Assembly (NCBI RefSeq): GCF_963082655.1
Contig: NC_081553.1
Coordinates: 49,065,728-49,129,727 of the forward strand
Direction: 5' to 3'
Source: Stomoxys calcitrans
Taxonomy: Eukaryota; Arthropoda; Insecta; Diptera; Muscidae
Length of the DNA stretch: 64,000 nucleotides
In this document: in pieces, positions 20,797 through 32,329 of the stretch
Position numbering within the stretch: position 1 is the first letter of the stretch
How the letters are laid out: the number at the start of each line of letters is the position of its first letter
The notes under the pieces: generated by a model
The model's input: only the letters and a program-made list of their open reading frames with translations
Told to the model about the DNA's origin: nothing
Database searches by the model: none
Made by a program: the position numbers and the translations under genes

Positions 20797-21530
20797 AAAC
20801 AAGTAAAAGCGTGCTAAGTTCAGCCGGGCCGAATCTTATATACCCTCCACCATAGATCGCATTTGTCGAGTTCTTTTCCCGGCATCTCTTCTTAGGCAAA
20901 AAAGGATATAAAAAAAGATTTGCTCTGCTATTAGACCGATATCAAGATATGGTCCGGTTTGGACCACAATTAAATTATATGATGGAGACCTGTGTAAAAT
21001 GTCAGCCAATTCGAATAAGAACTGCGCCCATTGGGGGCTCAAGAATAGAAATAGAGAGATCGGTTTTTATGGGAGCTGTACCAGGCTATAGATCGATTAA
21101 GACCATAATAAACACATATGTTGATGGTCATGAGAGGATCCGTCGTACAAAATTTCAGGCAAATCGGATGAGAATTGCGACCTCTAGAGGCTCAAGAAGT
21201 CAAAATCCCAGATCGGTTTATATGGCAGCTATATAAGGTTATGAACCGATTTGAACCTTATTTGACACAGTTGTTGAAATTAAGAATAAAATACTTCATG
21301 CACAATTTTGGCCAAATCGGATAGAAATTGCGCCCTCTAGAAGCTCAAGAAGTCAAGTCCCCAGATCTGTTTATATGACAGCTTTATCAGGTTATAAACC
21401 GATTTGAACCATACTTGGCACAGTTTTTGGATATCATGACAAAATACAAAAGTTCATTCTAATCGGATAACAATTGCGCCCTCTAGAGGCTCAAGAATTC
21501 AAGAGCCAAGATCGGTATATATGACAGACT
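20797..21530 (-). mobile_element. Family-A element, copy C (broken)
   Basis: Starts with the ACAAGTAAAAGCGTGCTAAG terminus, GC palindrome (one mismatch) and TATACCCTCCACCAT, followed by four to five units with 'gatcggtttatatgg' at near-regular spacing. The element is interrupted at about 21530 by a SINE fragment and a family-B block. Its opposite terminus appears to lie at 22766-22856. Confidence 0.8.
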
Positions 21531-21597
21531 TATCATTGAGTTTAAACTTGAATCGAAAAGCTTTCATTGACGTGTGAGAAGTATGCCCCTTTTTGTT
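21531..21597 (+). repeat. SINE fragment
   Basis: About 65 bp matching the SINE body in the plus orientation: 'cttatcattgagtttaaactt', 'gtgtgagaagtatgcccct'. It sits exactly at the junction between family A and family B. Confidence 0.6.
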
Positions 21598-22765
21598 TTC
21601 TGGGTAAATTTTGACATGAACATCGAATATATCTGTTTAGAGGAGTTTTTGGGTTGAGGAGTCCCGGTGGGTATTTGGATTCAAATTTTAACACGATATT
21701 CGTTTTCTAGTCTCCACTACCCTTCATTAGATACCCATATTGTAGATATCAGTCTACTTTTGGTTTTGGATGGCGCTTTTGGGCTAAGGGGGAGGGACCG
21801 CCCCCATCCGATATCTAAAAATTATATAGCCCTTGTTTCCTTCCAGACAAACTTACATTAACTGTGAAAATTTTAAGAAAATAAGTTTAGCCGTTTTTGA
21901 TTCTACGCAACAATCATCAGCGGAACGTCATCATGGGTTATATGCTCATTTAAGGCGTTTTTGGAGGGTAGGGTGACCCTTTATACTTCAATCTGATATT
22001 TTATGCCAGTTTCATAATCTACCCCCAAATACCTTTCATTTGAGGCCCATATTGACATGAAAGCCCAATATGTCTGTTTGGGAGAATTTTAGGCTTGGGG
22101 CGGCCCGATGGGTACTTAAACCCAAATTTTAATACCATATTCGTATTCTATTTTGCAATACCTTTCATTTGAGACCCATATTGCCCCGATCGGTCCACTT
22201 TTGATTTTGGGTGGTGTTTTAGTGTAAAGGGGGAGGGTCCGCCCCCTTCCGAAATCAAGAAATTATAAAACCTATTTCTCCTTCCTGACCATATTCGCAA
22301 TCTACTTCCGAATACCTTTCATTTGAGTCCCATAGTGTCATCATCGTCCAAAAACCCTATTTTAGGGGGTTTTGGGGATGGGGCGGCCCCCCCCGTTACT
22401 TGGACTCAAGTTTTAATATGAAATTCGTTCCCTACTCCTGGAAACCTTTCATTTGAGACCCATATTGTCATAATGGGTCAATCAACCTATTTGACTTATT
22501 TTTGGAAAGAAAAGCGCCATCTAGACTTGAACACAAATTTTAATGCCATATTCGTAATCTACTCCTGAATACCTTTCATTTGAGTCCCATATTGTCCCGA
22601 TCGGTCCAGTTTTATTTTTGGGTAGGACTTTTTGAGTAAGGGGGAGGGTCCGCCGGTACCCTCTAGACCAACCTACATAATCTGTGAAATTTTCAAGGTA
22701 ATCGGTTCAGCCATTTTTGAGTCTATACGGAACAAACAAACAAACACCAATTCGATTTTATATAC
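21598..22765 (-). repeat. Family-B repeat block nested in family A
   Basis: Eight or so units read in reverse ('aatacctttcatttgag.cccatattg'), with 'gggggagggtccgcccc' type segments and ending in 'gagtctatacggaacaaac'. It lies between the two parts of family-A copy C, so it probably inserted into that element, together with or after the SINE fragment. Confidence 0.75.
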
Positions 22766-22856
22766 AAGAAGATGGGGTCCTAGATCGGTATTTCGAGGTG
22801 TTGCAAACAGAATGACTAGATTAGTATACCCCCATCCTAAGGTGGTGGGTATAAAA
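22766..22856 (-). mobile_element. Family-A terminus (copy C, other end)
   Basis: The segment 'gatggggtcctagatcggta', 'tttcgaggtgttgcaaacag', 'aatgactagattagtatacc', ending 'ggtggtgggtataaaaa', is the conserved 5' terminal region of family A in reverse. It has the variant 'cctaaggtggtggg' typical of subfamilies II and III. Confidence 0.75.
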
Positions 22857-24035
22857 ATTTCTTTTCAAAGCCCTGTTTCAATGAATTTTTCCCCAAAGAC
22901 AATATTACATTTTGTACTTATTCGTCATTAGAGGGTTAATTTGTTAGACGATTTTTGATTTTATATAACAATACAAATTTCCAATGACTTTTGAACTTTA
23001 AATGCTTTAAAGTTTAATATTCCTCTCCCCTTCCGCTTGGTTGATCCATCCCAAAGTATTAAAGCACAAAATTTCACATATTGCTTGAATGAAGCACAGT
23101 GTTACCTTCAGAATTTCAATAGATGAGTTTTGCAAATTTACAATTTTTATGTGACAAGCTTTGAATTTCAATTCATATTGCCCGAATTAACTTAAACATT
23201 ATAGAAAAAAAACACACACACACACATACACATATACAAACACATTTTCGCCATGAGAATAGAATTTGGTTCTCATACCAATATGCAAGCAAAATCGTAC
23301 CATTCCAGCTTAATGAAGGCAAGGGAATTGTCAAACTTTGTAAAATTTGGCAAGGGTAGAGCATAAAGGAGGACCCACCAAAACACGTTCGCTCGCCATC
23401 CTACATGAAATAACATTGAATAATTTTTTGAAAACCGGAGCTAAAACAAACGGACTTTTGAATTCTGCCTCTGGGACACCCCACATACAAAACTGACGCA
23501 CATACACACCCAGCGACACATACGTGTATCGTATGGTGTATCTCGCATTTGAATTGAGGTACATTTTTACAATTTTTCGGTGTACTCAACTTGAGTTGGG
23601 AGTGAGTATGAATAAGTCCTTATAGGATTCGTTTGTGATGTATTCTTTATGTAAATGCGCTAGGCTGAATGTCACACATGTTGCCATTGATGTGTGACTT
23701 TTGTGAGTGTACGTATGGTGGTGGTGTTGTGTGGTGTTTTTGTATAGACAGGAAAAACAAATGCCGGCTTTTAGTCCTTGGGTAACATAAATGTTATTTT
23801 TTTGTGTTCACAGAATATTTATACAGAATAATAATAATAACGTACAGTGGAAAAAAAATACATGAAATGAAATAAAATAAAATAGCGGAGTAAATGTATA
23901 AACGAGAGATACACTATGAAAAAAAAAATCCTGTAGAAGACTACTTTGCAAAAAAAAAAAAAAAACAAAAATTGCTTTACAGTAAAAAATTAATCGTTTA
24001 CAGTTATAACTTTAACAATAATAATAAAACAAAAC
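22857..24035. other. No recognisable gene
   Basis: Unique AT-rich sequence with a CA microsatellite at 23213-23240 and poly-A runs near 23918-23965. Overlapping minus-strand frames at 23173-23589 show no recognisable protein. Confidence 0.5.
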
Positions 24036-24720
24036 AAGAAAAATAAAATAATAAAATAAAATAAAATAAAATAAAATAAAAATAAAATAAAATAAAATAA
24101 AATAAAATAAAATAAAATAAAATAAAATAAAATAAAATAAAATAAAATAAAATGAAATAAAATAAAATAAAATAAAATAAAATAAAATAAAATAAAATAA
24201 AATAAAATAAAATAAAATAAAATAAAATAACATAAAATAAAATGAAATAAAATAAAAAACAAATATAATAAAATAAAATAAAATAAAATAAAAAAGTAAA
24301 ATAAAATAAAATAAAATAAAATAAAATAAAATAAAATAAAATAAAATAAAATAAAATAAAATAAAATAAAATAAAATAAAATAAAATAAAATAAAATAAA
24401 ATAAAATAAAATAAAATAAAATAAAATAAAATAAAATAAAATAAAATAAAATAAAATAAAATAAAATAAAATAAAATAAAATAAAATAAAATAAAATAAA
24501 ATAAAATAAAATAAAATAAAATAAAATAAAATAAAATGAAATAAAACAAAATAAATAAAAATAAAATAAAAATAAAAAACAAATAGAATAAAATAAAATA
24601 AAATAAAAAAAATAAGAAAATAAAATAAAATAAAACACAAAAAATAAAATAAAATTAAATGAAATAAAATAAAATACAATAAAATAAAATAAAATTAAAT
24701 TAAATAAAATAAAAAAAAAA
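24036..24720. repeat. (TTTTA)n pentanucleotide array
   Basis: About 680 bp of almost uninterrupted aaaat units, with occasional aaaac, aaatg and length variants. The interruptions cluster at 24240-24300 and 24536-24600, dividing it into two cleaner tracts. Three long minus-strand frames (up to 229 codons of I-L-F-Y-F) are pure translation of the repeat. Confidence 0.97.
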
Positions 24721-24724
24721 ATAA

Positions 24725-25125
24725 CATACTTAATTCAACTGCCCTGTGTCTGATAAGGAACAGGTGGATAAATTGTGTGTCCCGTGGCATAAATATAAGG
24801 TAGAAAGTGGAACAGGGCTCGCCACAGGGGGCATTTTATCGCCACTCCTATGGGTGACCACCATATATGACATATTACGGAGTGACTGAAGAGGGATTTG
24901 AACCCGTATGCTATGCAGACGATGTTATAATACTTCTAAGGGGTAAGGATCTGAATGAGCTATGCAGAAGGGCCGAAAGGGTCTTGCATTTGGCATATCA
25001 CTGGGCTAGACCCATAGGTCTCAATGTTAACTCGGAGAAGACGGAAACATGCCTATTCACGATGAAGACGAAGGTGGGCGAAATTAACGCACCACGTTTC
25101 CTCAATTTTACGATTTCGATATCTG
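24725..25125 (+). pseudogene. Non-LTR RT fragment (I/LOA-like), motifs B and C
   Basis: Encodes RNRWINCVS, then GSPQGGILSPLLWVTTIYD (RT motif B), CYADDVIILLRGKDLNE (motif C) and HWARPIGLNVNSEKTETCLF, and ends at about PRFL. A stop and a frameshift separate motifs B and C. The clade assignment is tentative; the RT core alone is short. At about 25125-25150 it gives way abruptly to a Jockey-type fragment, so the two are either fused by recombination or adjacent insertions. It directly abuts the pentanucleotide array. Confidence 0.75.
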
Positions 25126-25144
25126 AAGATATCTGCCACCAAAT

Positions 25145-25545
25145 CTTCAGTCACATTGTTCACTACATACCCACCTGAGGTGGGTAGGGAGCTTAATATG
25201 ATGGTTAATAGAGGGACAATTTCGGCCCTCAAGTGTCACGATATCCTTGGTGTCACATTTGACAACTCTTACACGTTTTCCTCTTATGCCACTGCAATCT
25301 GCAATAAGGTCTGAAATAGAAACAAAGTCCTCAAATCACTTGTACTCAAATCCTCAAAGCACTTGGGTGCTGACAAAGAAACCTTGTAAACCACGTACAA
25401 AGCAATTCAGTCAGTGTTTAATAATGCAGCGCCATTGTCGTTTCGTCAGCTATGTGATTCGCAGTGGAATAATATTCAGATCTGTCAGAATGCCGCTCTT
25501 CAAACTGCGACGGGCTGTCTCCTTCGTTCCCACGGAAATCGGTTT
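25145..25545 (+). pseudogene. Jockey-clade LINE post-RT fragment
   Basis: Reads (across stops and frameshifts) PEVGRELNMMVN, HDILGVTFDNSYTFSSYATA, ICNKV.NRNKVLKSL, KETL.TTYKAIQSVFNNAAP, QLCDSQWNNIQICQNAALQT and ATGCLLRS. This is the region immediately preceding the HLHEETKILPV segment found on the minus strand at 5.3 kb, so both belong to the same kind of element. It is inactive. Confidence 0.82.
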
Positions 25546-25582
25546 TTATGGGAGCTATAACGCAAACGTTTTAGGGATCATG

Positions 25583-28195
25583 ATTTGCGTATCTGCTCCT
25601 GGAAGGTCCGCACTCTATATAGAGATGGTGCAGAATACGGCGGATGTATTGGCGGTGAATTGATGGTTAGTCGGAGACTGATGTCAATATGTCATAATTT
25701 TTGTTTAGGAGATACGGCCGTTCAAATTTTATAGCTTGAACAGTTATCTTTCATATGCCGTTATCATATCATTCCGTTATCTTAATTGGTTCAAAAGATA
25801 TGATTTTCGCAACGAAAAATGCTGAAATTGCGCCACTGTGCGTCGGAAAGCTGCAAACACAACAGGTGGCAACGGCATACTCCACTCGGCTGACCCAATT
25901 GAAATCAGCACTCCATTAATGAGCCACAACATCTGTACTTGGGCACCAAAAGCGTCCACCAAAGAACCCATGGTACGACCAAGAGTGTCGAAATTCTACT
26001 GAAGTCAAGAGCGTGGCATACAGAGCGACCCTAAAATCAAAAGCAATGCGCCAGATGAAGGAGAGATATCGGGAAACAAGAAGGCAGGAAAAACGTCTAT
26101 TCCGCAGAAAGAAAAAGGAAGTGGAAAGACCCGGCAAACAGTAGCAATGCGCCAGATGAAGGAGAGATATCGGGAGAAAAACAGAGAGGAGAAACGTCTA
26201 TCTCCCAGAAAGGAAAAGGAAATGGAAAGGCGTGAGATTGAGCGAATTGAGATGTACAGGAATCCAAATGAAGTCCGGTAATTATACCAAAGAATTTAAC
26301 ATCCAACCGATGACTTTGATGCAGGGACATCTTCCTGCAGAGACGAAGAAGGAAATCTTGTAACTGAGACAGATAGTGTGCTGGGGATATCTAAAGAACA
26401 TTTTACCCAACAGCTAGTGTTTGACGATGGCGACGAATGAGATACCGGAGAACCAATCCCTGATGATGGTATAGAATATTTACTTCCTAGTCAGAATTAG
26501 GTCCAAATAGCAGTGACCCGACTGAAGAACAACAAGGCAGCAGCAGCCGACGGGTTACCCGCTGAACTATTTAAGACCGGAGGCGACACATTGATAAGAC
26601 CGGAGGCGACACACTGATGATGCATCAGCTTGTCTGCGCAATACCCTGTATACTCAGTCCCGTACACAAGAAATGAGACGACGGAATGTGCCAACTAGAA
26701 ATAAGTCTCCTCCCCATCGCATACAAGATACTCTCGAGCGTACTGTGTGAAAGATTAAAATCTAAAGTCAATGAGATAATTGGGCCCTATCAATGCGGCT
26801 TTAGACCTGATAAATCCACCCTAGACCAGATATTCACACTGCGCCAAATCCTGGAAAAGACCCGAGAAGGACAAATCAACAAATACCACCTCTTTGTTGA
26901 CTACAAAGGTATTTCAAGCCATATCTGAGTTTGGTATCCTTGCATAACTGATACGACTTTGCAGTATGACGCTTGCTGATACACGTTCCTCAGTAAGAAT
27001 AGGAAAGAATCTCTCTGAACCATTCAATACCAAACGAGGTTTCACACAAGGAGACAGCCTATCGTGTGATCTCTTTAATATCCTGCTGGAAAAGATTATA
27101 CGAGATGCAGATGTGAATAGATATGGCACACTAATCACATGCTACTCGCCTATGCCGACGATATCGATATCATAGGTCGGTCACCGGAAGTATTGGGTTG
27201 CCCAAAAAGTAATTGCGGATTTTTTAAAAGAAAGTAAAGAAAAAGAAAGAAAAGAAAGAAAGAAAATTTTTAATAAAACTTAGAATGAAATTTAATCAAA
27301 TATACTTTTTTACACTTTTTTCTAAAGCACGCTAAAAGTAACAGCTGATAACTGACAAAAGAAAGAATGCAATTACAGAGTCACAAGCTGTGAAAAAATT
27401 TGTCAACGCCGACTATATGAAAAATCCGCAATTACTTTTTGGGCAACCCAATAGTAACTGCAGCCGTTGAAAGAATCGAAAGGGAGTCAGTGAAAATGGG
27501 TTTGGCAGTAAATGGAGATAAGACGAAATGGATGGTTTCAACTCCCAAAAAGCCTTGCACAACCGAGCAGATAAAGAAAATGAAGAAAGTTGGGAACCAC
27601 AACTATGAGATAGTCAGCAACTTTGTCTACCTCGGCACCGCCGTAACCGAAACGAATGACACCAGTTTTGAGATAAAGCGAAGAATGATACTGGCAAACA
27701 GATGCTACTTTGGACTAAGTAAGCAGTTTAGAAACATGGCCACCTCTCGACAGACGAGGACTACACTTTACAAAACACTGATACTACCCATGCTGTTATA
27801 TGGTTCTGAAGCATGGGTACTTGTGAAAGCAGATGAGGCAGTGCTTGGAGTATTTGAGAGAAAGATACTTCGTAAATAATATGGACCAGTTTGCGTTAAC
27901 GGAGAATATAGGCGACGTATAAACCACGAGCTGTATGAGCTGTATGACGACGATAGCATAGTTACACGCATCAAAATACAACGGCTGCGTTGGCTAGGTC
28001 ATGTTGTCAGAATGGATGAAGAAGCTCCAGCAAAGAAGTCTTTTGAAGGCAAACACGGTGGTACACGCAAACCGGGAAGACCAAGAGACCAATGAAAAGA
28101 TCAAGTGGAGGGAGACATCTCGAAACTGGATGTCAGAGATTTAAGAATGAGCGCAAAAGATCGAGGTGCTTGGAACGCTACTCTACGTTGTGGGA
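25583..28195 (+). pseudogene. RTE-like LINE, endonuclease start to C-terminus, decayed
   Basis: The 5' part reads LRICSWKVRTLYRDGAE (endonuclease start), then KNPWYDQ.CRNSTEVKS and AMRQMKERYRETRRQEKR, which is duplicated (about 103 bp; 26041 and 26144). The RT follows: ISLLPIAYKILSSVLCERLK, GPYQCGFRPDKSTLDQIFTL, motif A degraded (HLFVDYKGISS without AFD), GFTQGDSLSCDLFNILLEKI and LLAYADDIDIIGRSPE with YADD at 27151-27162. After a MITE it resumes TAAVERIERESVKMGLAVNG, FVYLGTAVTETND and LYKTLILPMLLYGSEAWVL, then RLRWLGHVVRMDEEAPAK past a stop at 27877. The last part shows the most open frame (27439-27879). RTE-like affiliation is inferred from the endonuclease start and the WLGHV region. Confidence 0.85.
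27193..27451 (-). mobile_element. Mariner-type MITE (copy 4), with expanded purine tract
   Basis: A 259-bp copy flanked by TA at 27191-27192 and 27452-27453. It is longer than the 237-bp norm because of an aaag/aaagaa expansion at about 27232-27268. It interrupts the LINE immediately after the catalytic YADD motif. Deleting the element plus one TA gives S-P-E-V-V-T-A-A in frame. Confidence 0.95.
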
Positions 28196-29160
28196 CAAAT
28201 GTTCTGTAATAGCCAATTTAAGCAAGTAATACCAAAATAAGCACCGAATTGGCCCACTTGCATTTCCAATCGACCAACCTGTGCCAGTATTTCCAGGTGT
28301 TAGAAACGAAATGACAAAAGAAGTGTACCCCCATATTATGGTTGAGGGTTGAAAATGCAATTATTTCTCTCTGTGCATCAGTCATGCACACATATATGTA
28401 CACACCCACAAAGAATAGAATACAATACAATACAACAAATTACTTTCATTTGAACGCGTATTTATGCATGGTTTCACACTTGTCCTGAGACGCCATCGTC
28501 AAACACTTACTCGTCATATACAATGGTTGCTTGGGTTTCCTGTTAACTTAACACTCCTACAATTCGATTGGATTCCTTTTTCTTGTGTTTTTGTTCATAC
28601 CCTCCACCCCCCCCGCTTAGCAACAACGACATGCTTGTTAATATTTTAGCCCCTAGGTTAAGGGGTTCGAAAACATTGGCAGAGGAAGAGGGAGATAGAG
28701 AGAGGTGAGGGGGGGGGAGGGGGGATGTTTTGAAAGCCTTGCAAAGACGCTGTTGAACAAAAGGGGACGTTTTTTTCTTTCTTCCTTTGCTGTTTTCTTT
28801 AAAATTTTGGTTTTGTATAAAGGATACGCTGCCTTGCATTTCATTGAACTGTGCCATCTGAATTTCTTTCATTCATTCACCAGCCGAGGTGAAGAGCAGC
28901 TTTTCATAATTGCTCAAAAAGAAACCATTTCACATGTGCTTAACATCTCAAATTGCTATGGCAACACAAAAATTCCATGCAATTGAATGTTATTGAATGT
29001 TTGGTTAACAAGAAGAAGCACTTTGAGGAGCGAACATGATTTGTACATGTCTGTGTGTGTGTGTGTGTAGCATATGGAATGTTGTGTATTTTTGGTTATT
29101 ATTGAAGCACATGCACGTTTCAAGGACATAATGTAGGCACAAAGGCAATTCCAATCAAAA
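28196..29160. other. Mostly unique sequence; family-A terminus remnant
   Basis: A remnant 'aaatgacaaaagaagtgtaccccca.atta' (in pieces) 'tggttgagggttgaaaatg' at about 28305-28357 resembles the family-A terminus. A G run lies at 28707-28724 and a TG microsatellite at 29050-29068. No gene recognised; frames at 28543-28986 are low complexity. Confidence 0.45.
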
Positions 29161-29420
29161 CTTAGGGGAATTTTAATTTAAAGTTCTGCCCTGAAAGACA
29201 AGTGCAGGAGGTGCAGATATTCAGAACTAGAAGGGCTGGCGAATAATGGAGAATTCTCAAAGATGGTCACCCCGGCGTTACAAAATATATCTGGAAATAC
29301 CAAAGAAGATGCTTTCTTGTGTGGGATGTACCAAAACGCCCTCTTCACTAGGTCGCTGAAGGTGTAAAGGTTTAATTGTATACCTGAAATGCAAGGATCC
29401 TTGTTATTCTTCCATTGTAG
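29161..29420. other. Unclassified segment
   Basis: Contains 'gacaagtgcaggaggtgcag' and 'gatggtcaccccggcgtta'. GC content is higher than the surroundings, as in LINE-derived sequence, but no protein could be read. Confidence 0.35.
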
Positions 29421-29825
29421 TCGAGTATTTACCGAAACTTTAAAAAAATATATATCATGCTCTTCACCACAGGATGAGGTATACCAATCGAGATAATCCG
29501 TTTGTAAAGCATCGAAATATTGATCTGCAACTCTATGAAGCAGAGTCGAGCTCAGGCTATTATCTGGGTCAGCAGGTTGCGGTAGCTAAACGACCTGTAG
29601 GTCAGCTGTGAAAAATGCATTTTAGTCGAATATTTACCGAAAATTACAAAAGAGGAAAATAGTTCATGTTCATCACCACAGGATGAGGTATACCAATCGC
29701 GATAATCCATTTATAAAGCATCGAAATATTGATCTGCAACTCTATGAAGCAGAGTCGAGCTCAGGCTATTATGCGAGTCAGCAGGTGGCGGTAGCTAAAC
29801 GACCTATGGGTCAACTGTGAAAAAT
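29421..29825. repeat. 210-bp tandem duplication, probable LINE 5' region
   Basis: Two copies share 'cgataatcc..tt.taaagc', 'tgatctgcaactctatgaag', 'cagagtcgagctcaggctat' and 'gcggtagctaaacgacct', with 'aggatgaggtataccaatcg' at 29471 and 29681 (period 210). Identity is high. Given the position upstream of ORF1-like sequence, it may be the 5' untranslated region of the I/LOA-like LINE at 31.6-34.7 kb (inference). Confidence 0.75.
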
Positions 29826-30628
29826 AAGCGGCCCCCGACCACAAGCGGCATTCATACGCCTATGCGAAATGGCGAACGGATACCGCCAGTTGCCTAATTA
29901 TCCACCCACAGGGGTGCTCTACAGATAGATGCAGTCTGGGTAGTGATGATCACCATGGATTCCCCAATCAAGGGGACCTTGAACCTGGGGCGTACACTGG
30001 AATATGATTTTGATAACGAATTTGGATAGATGCTACAGGTTGACAGCTGTGGTATCCTTTTTTACAGCTGAGTAGAAGAAAGTGACATGCCTCACGAAAT
30101 GGCATTCAGGCTATTGCCACCGCTGCTTCCGTCCCGCTAAACCCTTGGCAGGGCTAAGAGAACGATCTGCGCCTCGAAACCATTAAGCAGGGAATGTACG
30201 ATACGATGAATGCCCGACCTGACCCAAAAGGTCTTACGTCAACCCTCGCTAGGGCTAGGGCTAGGATTGCAAAGCTACCCTAGGGTCAACATAGAGAGCG
30301 ACTACATTTTTGGACACAGAAAACGGCTTTACTGGAAACACCAACCAACACAGCAGCAGAAGAGATGGTATAGATGCTTGGAAGAAGATCGAAAGAACTC
30401 CCATCACTGTTGAATTATATCAGAGCCTCAGGGCCCCAGTGTCGAGCAAGAAAGGGAAGAGAGAAGTTTGGCGTTAGACTGTACCCCAGCAGAGAATAAC
30501 ACACAGGCATGCGTGAACAGCATCATTTGTCCTAGACAAGAGTTCATTGTGAAGACACAACTTTTAGAAGAAGATACGCCAGGAAAATGCCAGAAAGTTT
30601 TCCCCAATTGGCCATTTCCCCCACTGGC
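29826..30628 (+). other. Probable LINE 5'/ORF1 remnant
   Basis: GC-richer sequence starting 'gcggcccccgaccacaagcg', with several short frames (30210-30413, 30468-30662). None gives a recognised family. It flanks the left end of the inverted-repeat element at 30634, and the LINE ORF1 remnant follows on the other side at 31575. Confidence 0.4.
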
Positions 30629-30633
30629 CATAG

Positions 30634-31569
30634 CACAGTGGGATAGAACCAAAAAATACTAGTAAAAAATATGACATGTGAGAACGGGTAGAGATATCTC
30701 CTTAAAAATTTAAATATTGGGTTGCCCAAAAAGTAATTGCGGATTTTTCATATAGTCGGCGTTGACATATTTTTTCACAGCTTGTGACTCTGTAATTGCA
30801 TTCTTTTTTCTGTCAGTTATCAGCTGTTACTTTTAGCTTGCTTTAGAAAAAAAGTGTAAAAAAAGTATATTTGATTAAAGTTTTTCTAAGTTTTATTAAA
30901 AATGCATTTACTTTATTGTAAAAAATCCGCAATTACTTTTTGGGCAACCTAGTAAGAGCTGAGGTGTCAGGGAGATCATTTGCAAAACTTTAAGGACATG
31001 CCTCTTTGAAGGCCCTTAAAGTTGGTTACTTTGGCGTTTCGAAAAATTGTTCGGGCTGCCAAATCTTCATATGTGGGCCGAATTTCAAAATTTTTTCTGG
31101 ATAGTGCTCAAGAATCCCTAAAAAAGTCCACTTGAGATCTTCAATATCTCTACTGGTTTCGGGGATATACGAATTTTAATTTTTATTTGTTGAAATTTTG
31201 GCCGACATTCCCTTGGTACTTTGCAATTCACGAAGAAATTTGAGGTTCGATTCTCATTTCAATGCATGATTTGACTTTGTGACATAATTCACGACGACTT
31301 TTATGGGAATTTTTGAGTACCATCCAGCAAAAATTTTGGAAATCGGACCACAAACAAAGATTTGGCAGCCCCAACAAATTTTCGGCATACCGAGGCGACT
31401 GACTTTAGGGCTTGCAAAAAGACGCCCGAACAACCTAGAGCCTTGAAATTTTGCACTCAATAACATCGCTAACACCTCAGCTCTAACCATTGCAGATTTG
31501 AGGGAGATATCTGTACTCCTTCTCACACGGCATATTTTTGACTTTTTTTTTCGTTTTTCTCCCACTGTG
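30634..31569. mobile_element. Long-inverted-repeat (foldback) DNA element, CACAGTG ends
   Basis: Begins CACAGTGGGA at 30634 and ends TCCCACTGTG at 31569. Imperfect inverted arms of about 265-290 bp surround a centre of about 150 bp. Matching arm landmarks are TGTGAGAA, AGATATCTCC, AGAGCTGAGGTGT, GTTCGGG, GCTGCCAAATCTT and CTGGAT. Flanking pentamers CATAG (left) and CACAG (right) match at 4 of 5 positions, compatible with a 5-bp target duplication. The heptamer and 5-bp duplication recall Transib elements, but no transposase is present and the assignment is inference. A mariner-type MITE lies in the left arm. Confidence 0.8.
30717..30952 (+). mobile_element. Mariner-type MITE (copy 5), nested in foldback element
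   Basis: A 236-bp copy with TA at 30715-30716 and 30953-30954. The right terminal base pair has decayed (CCTAG for CCCAA). The corresponding position of the right foldback arm (about 31480-31495) has no insertion, so the MITE came after the arms formed. Confidence 0.94.
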
Positions 31570-31574
31570 CACAG

Positions 31575-32320
31575 GCAGGCAGAAAAATATCAGCAGGGAC
31601 GTCAAAAATGCTATGTCAGAGATAGAACAACTCTTGGACATCATAGAAAGCTATCGCAGAAACTGAAAGACGCCGGAGAAGCAGAAACACCAAAGCTGGT
31701 CAATAATAGAAGAGAATCCCGAGACATCTCATAGAATGGCGAAGCCTTCGACGGTGCAGAGTAAAAGGGGCGCACCGAGCCCAGTCGATGATTATCCTGG
31801 CAAGAAGAAGAACAAAGCTGTGCAAAGGTGGTCTAATTTCAACCGAAATCAATTGAAACAAAGAACATCGATAAAAGAGACAAAGACGCCGAAGAGGGCC
31901 CCGCGTTGAAAGCGAGCTCGGAAACATAGGCAGCGACCGGATGCCGTGATTATGAATCCAAAAGATTCATCGCATAGAATGGCAAAGCCTTCGACGGTGC
32001 AGAATAAAAGGAGCGCACCGAGTCCAGTCGATGATTATCCTGGCAAGAAGAAGAACAAAGCTGTGGAAATGTGGTCTTATTTCAACCGAAATCAATTGAA
32101 ACGAAGGAAGTCGATCAAGGAGACAAAGATGCCGAAAAGGACCATGCGTTAAAAACCGCGAATTCGGAAACCAAGGAAACATAGGCAGCGATCGGTGGCC
32201 GTGATAATGAAGCCAAAAGATTGGCACAACTAGGCACACGTGCTAAGGGACAAAATGCGAAACCGGAGGAAGCCAAAGTCGCCATACGCCTAAACTGAAT
32301 AAAGCAATTTTAGATTCTTT
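31575..32320 (+). pseudogene. LINE ORF1-like remnant with 243-bp duplication
   Basis: Reads NISRDVKNAMSEIEQLLDII, then KPSTVQSKRGAPSPVDDYPG and KKKNKAV in lysine- and proline-rich sequence, which fits the N-terminal/gag-like ORF1 of an I/LOA-type LINE. A 243-bp segment is tandemly duplicated (31730-31972 and 31973-32215). The longest frame in the second copy is 31946-32152. Cysteine knuckles expected further downstream are not seen; the sequence then joins the RT part at about 32330 with material missing. Confidence 0.65.
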
Positions 32321-32329
32321 TTATCGATG

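Noticed and set aside
23990..24679. Three long minus-strand ORFs (up to 229 codons) of alternating I, L, F, Y
   Set aside because: They are the three-frame translation of the (TTTTA)n array, which has no stop codon in these frames; not genes.
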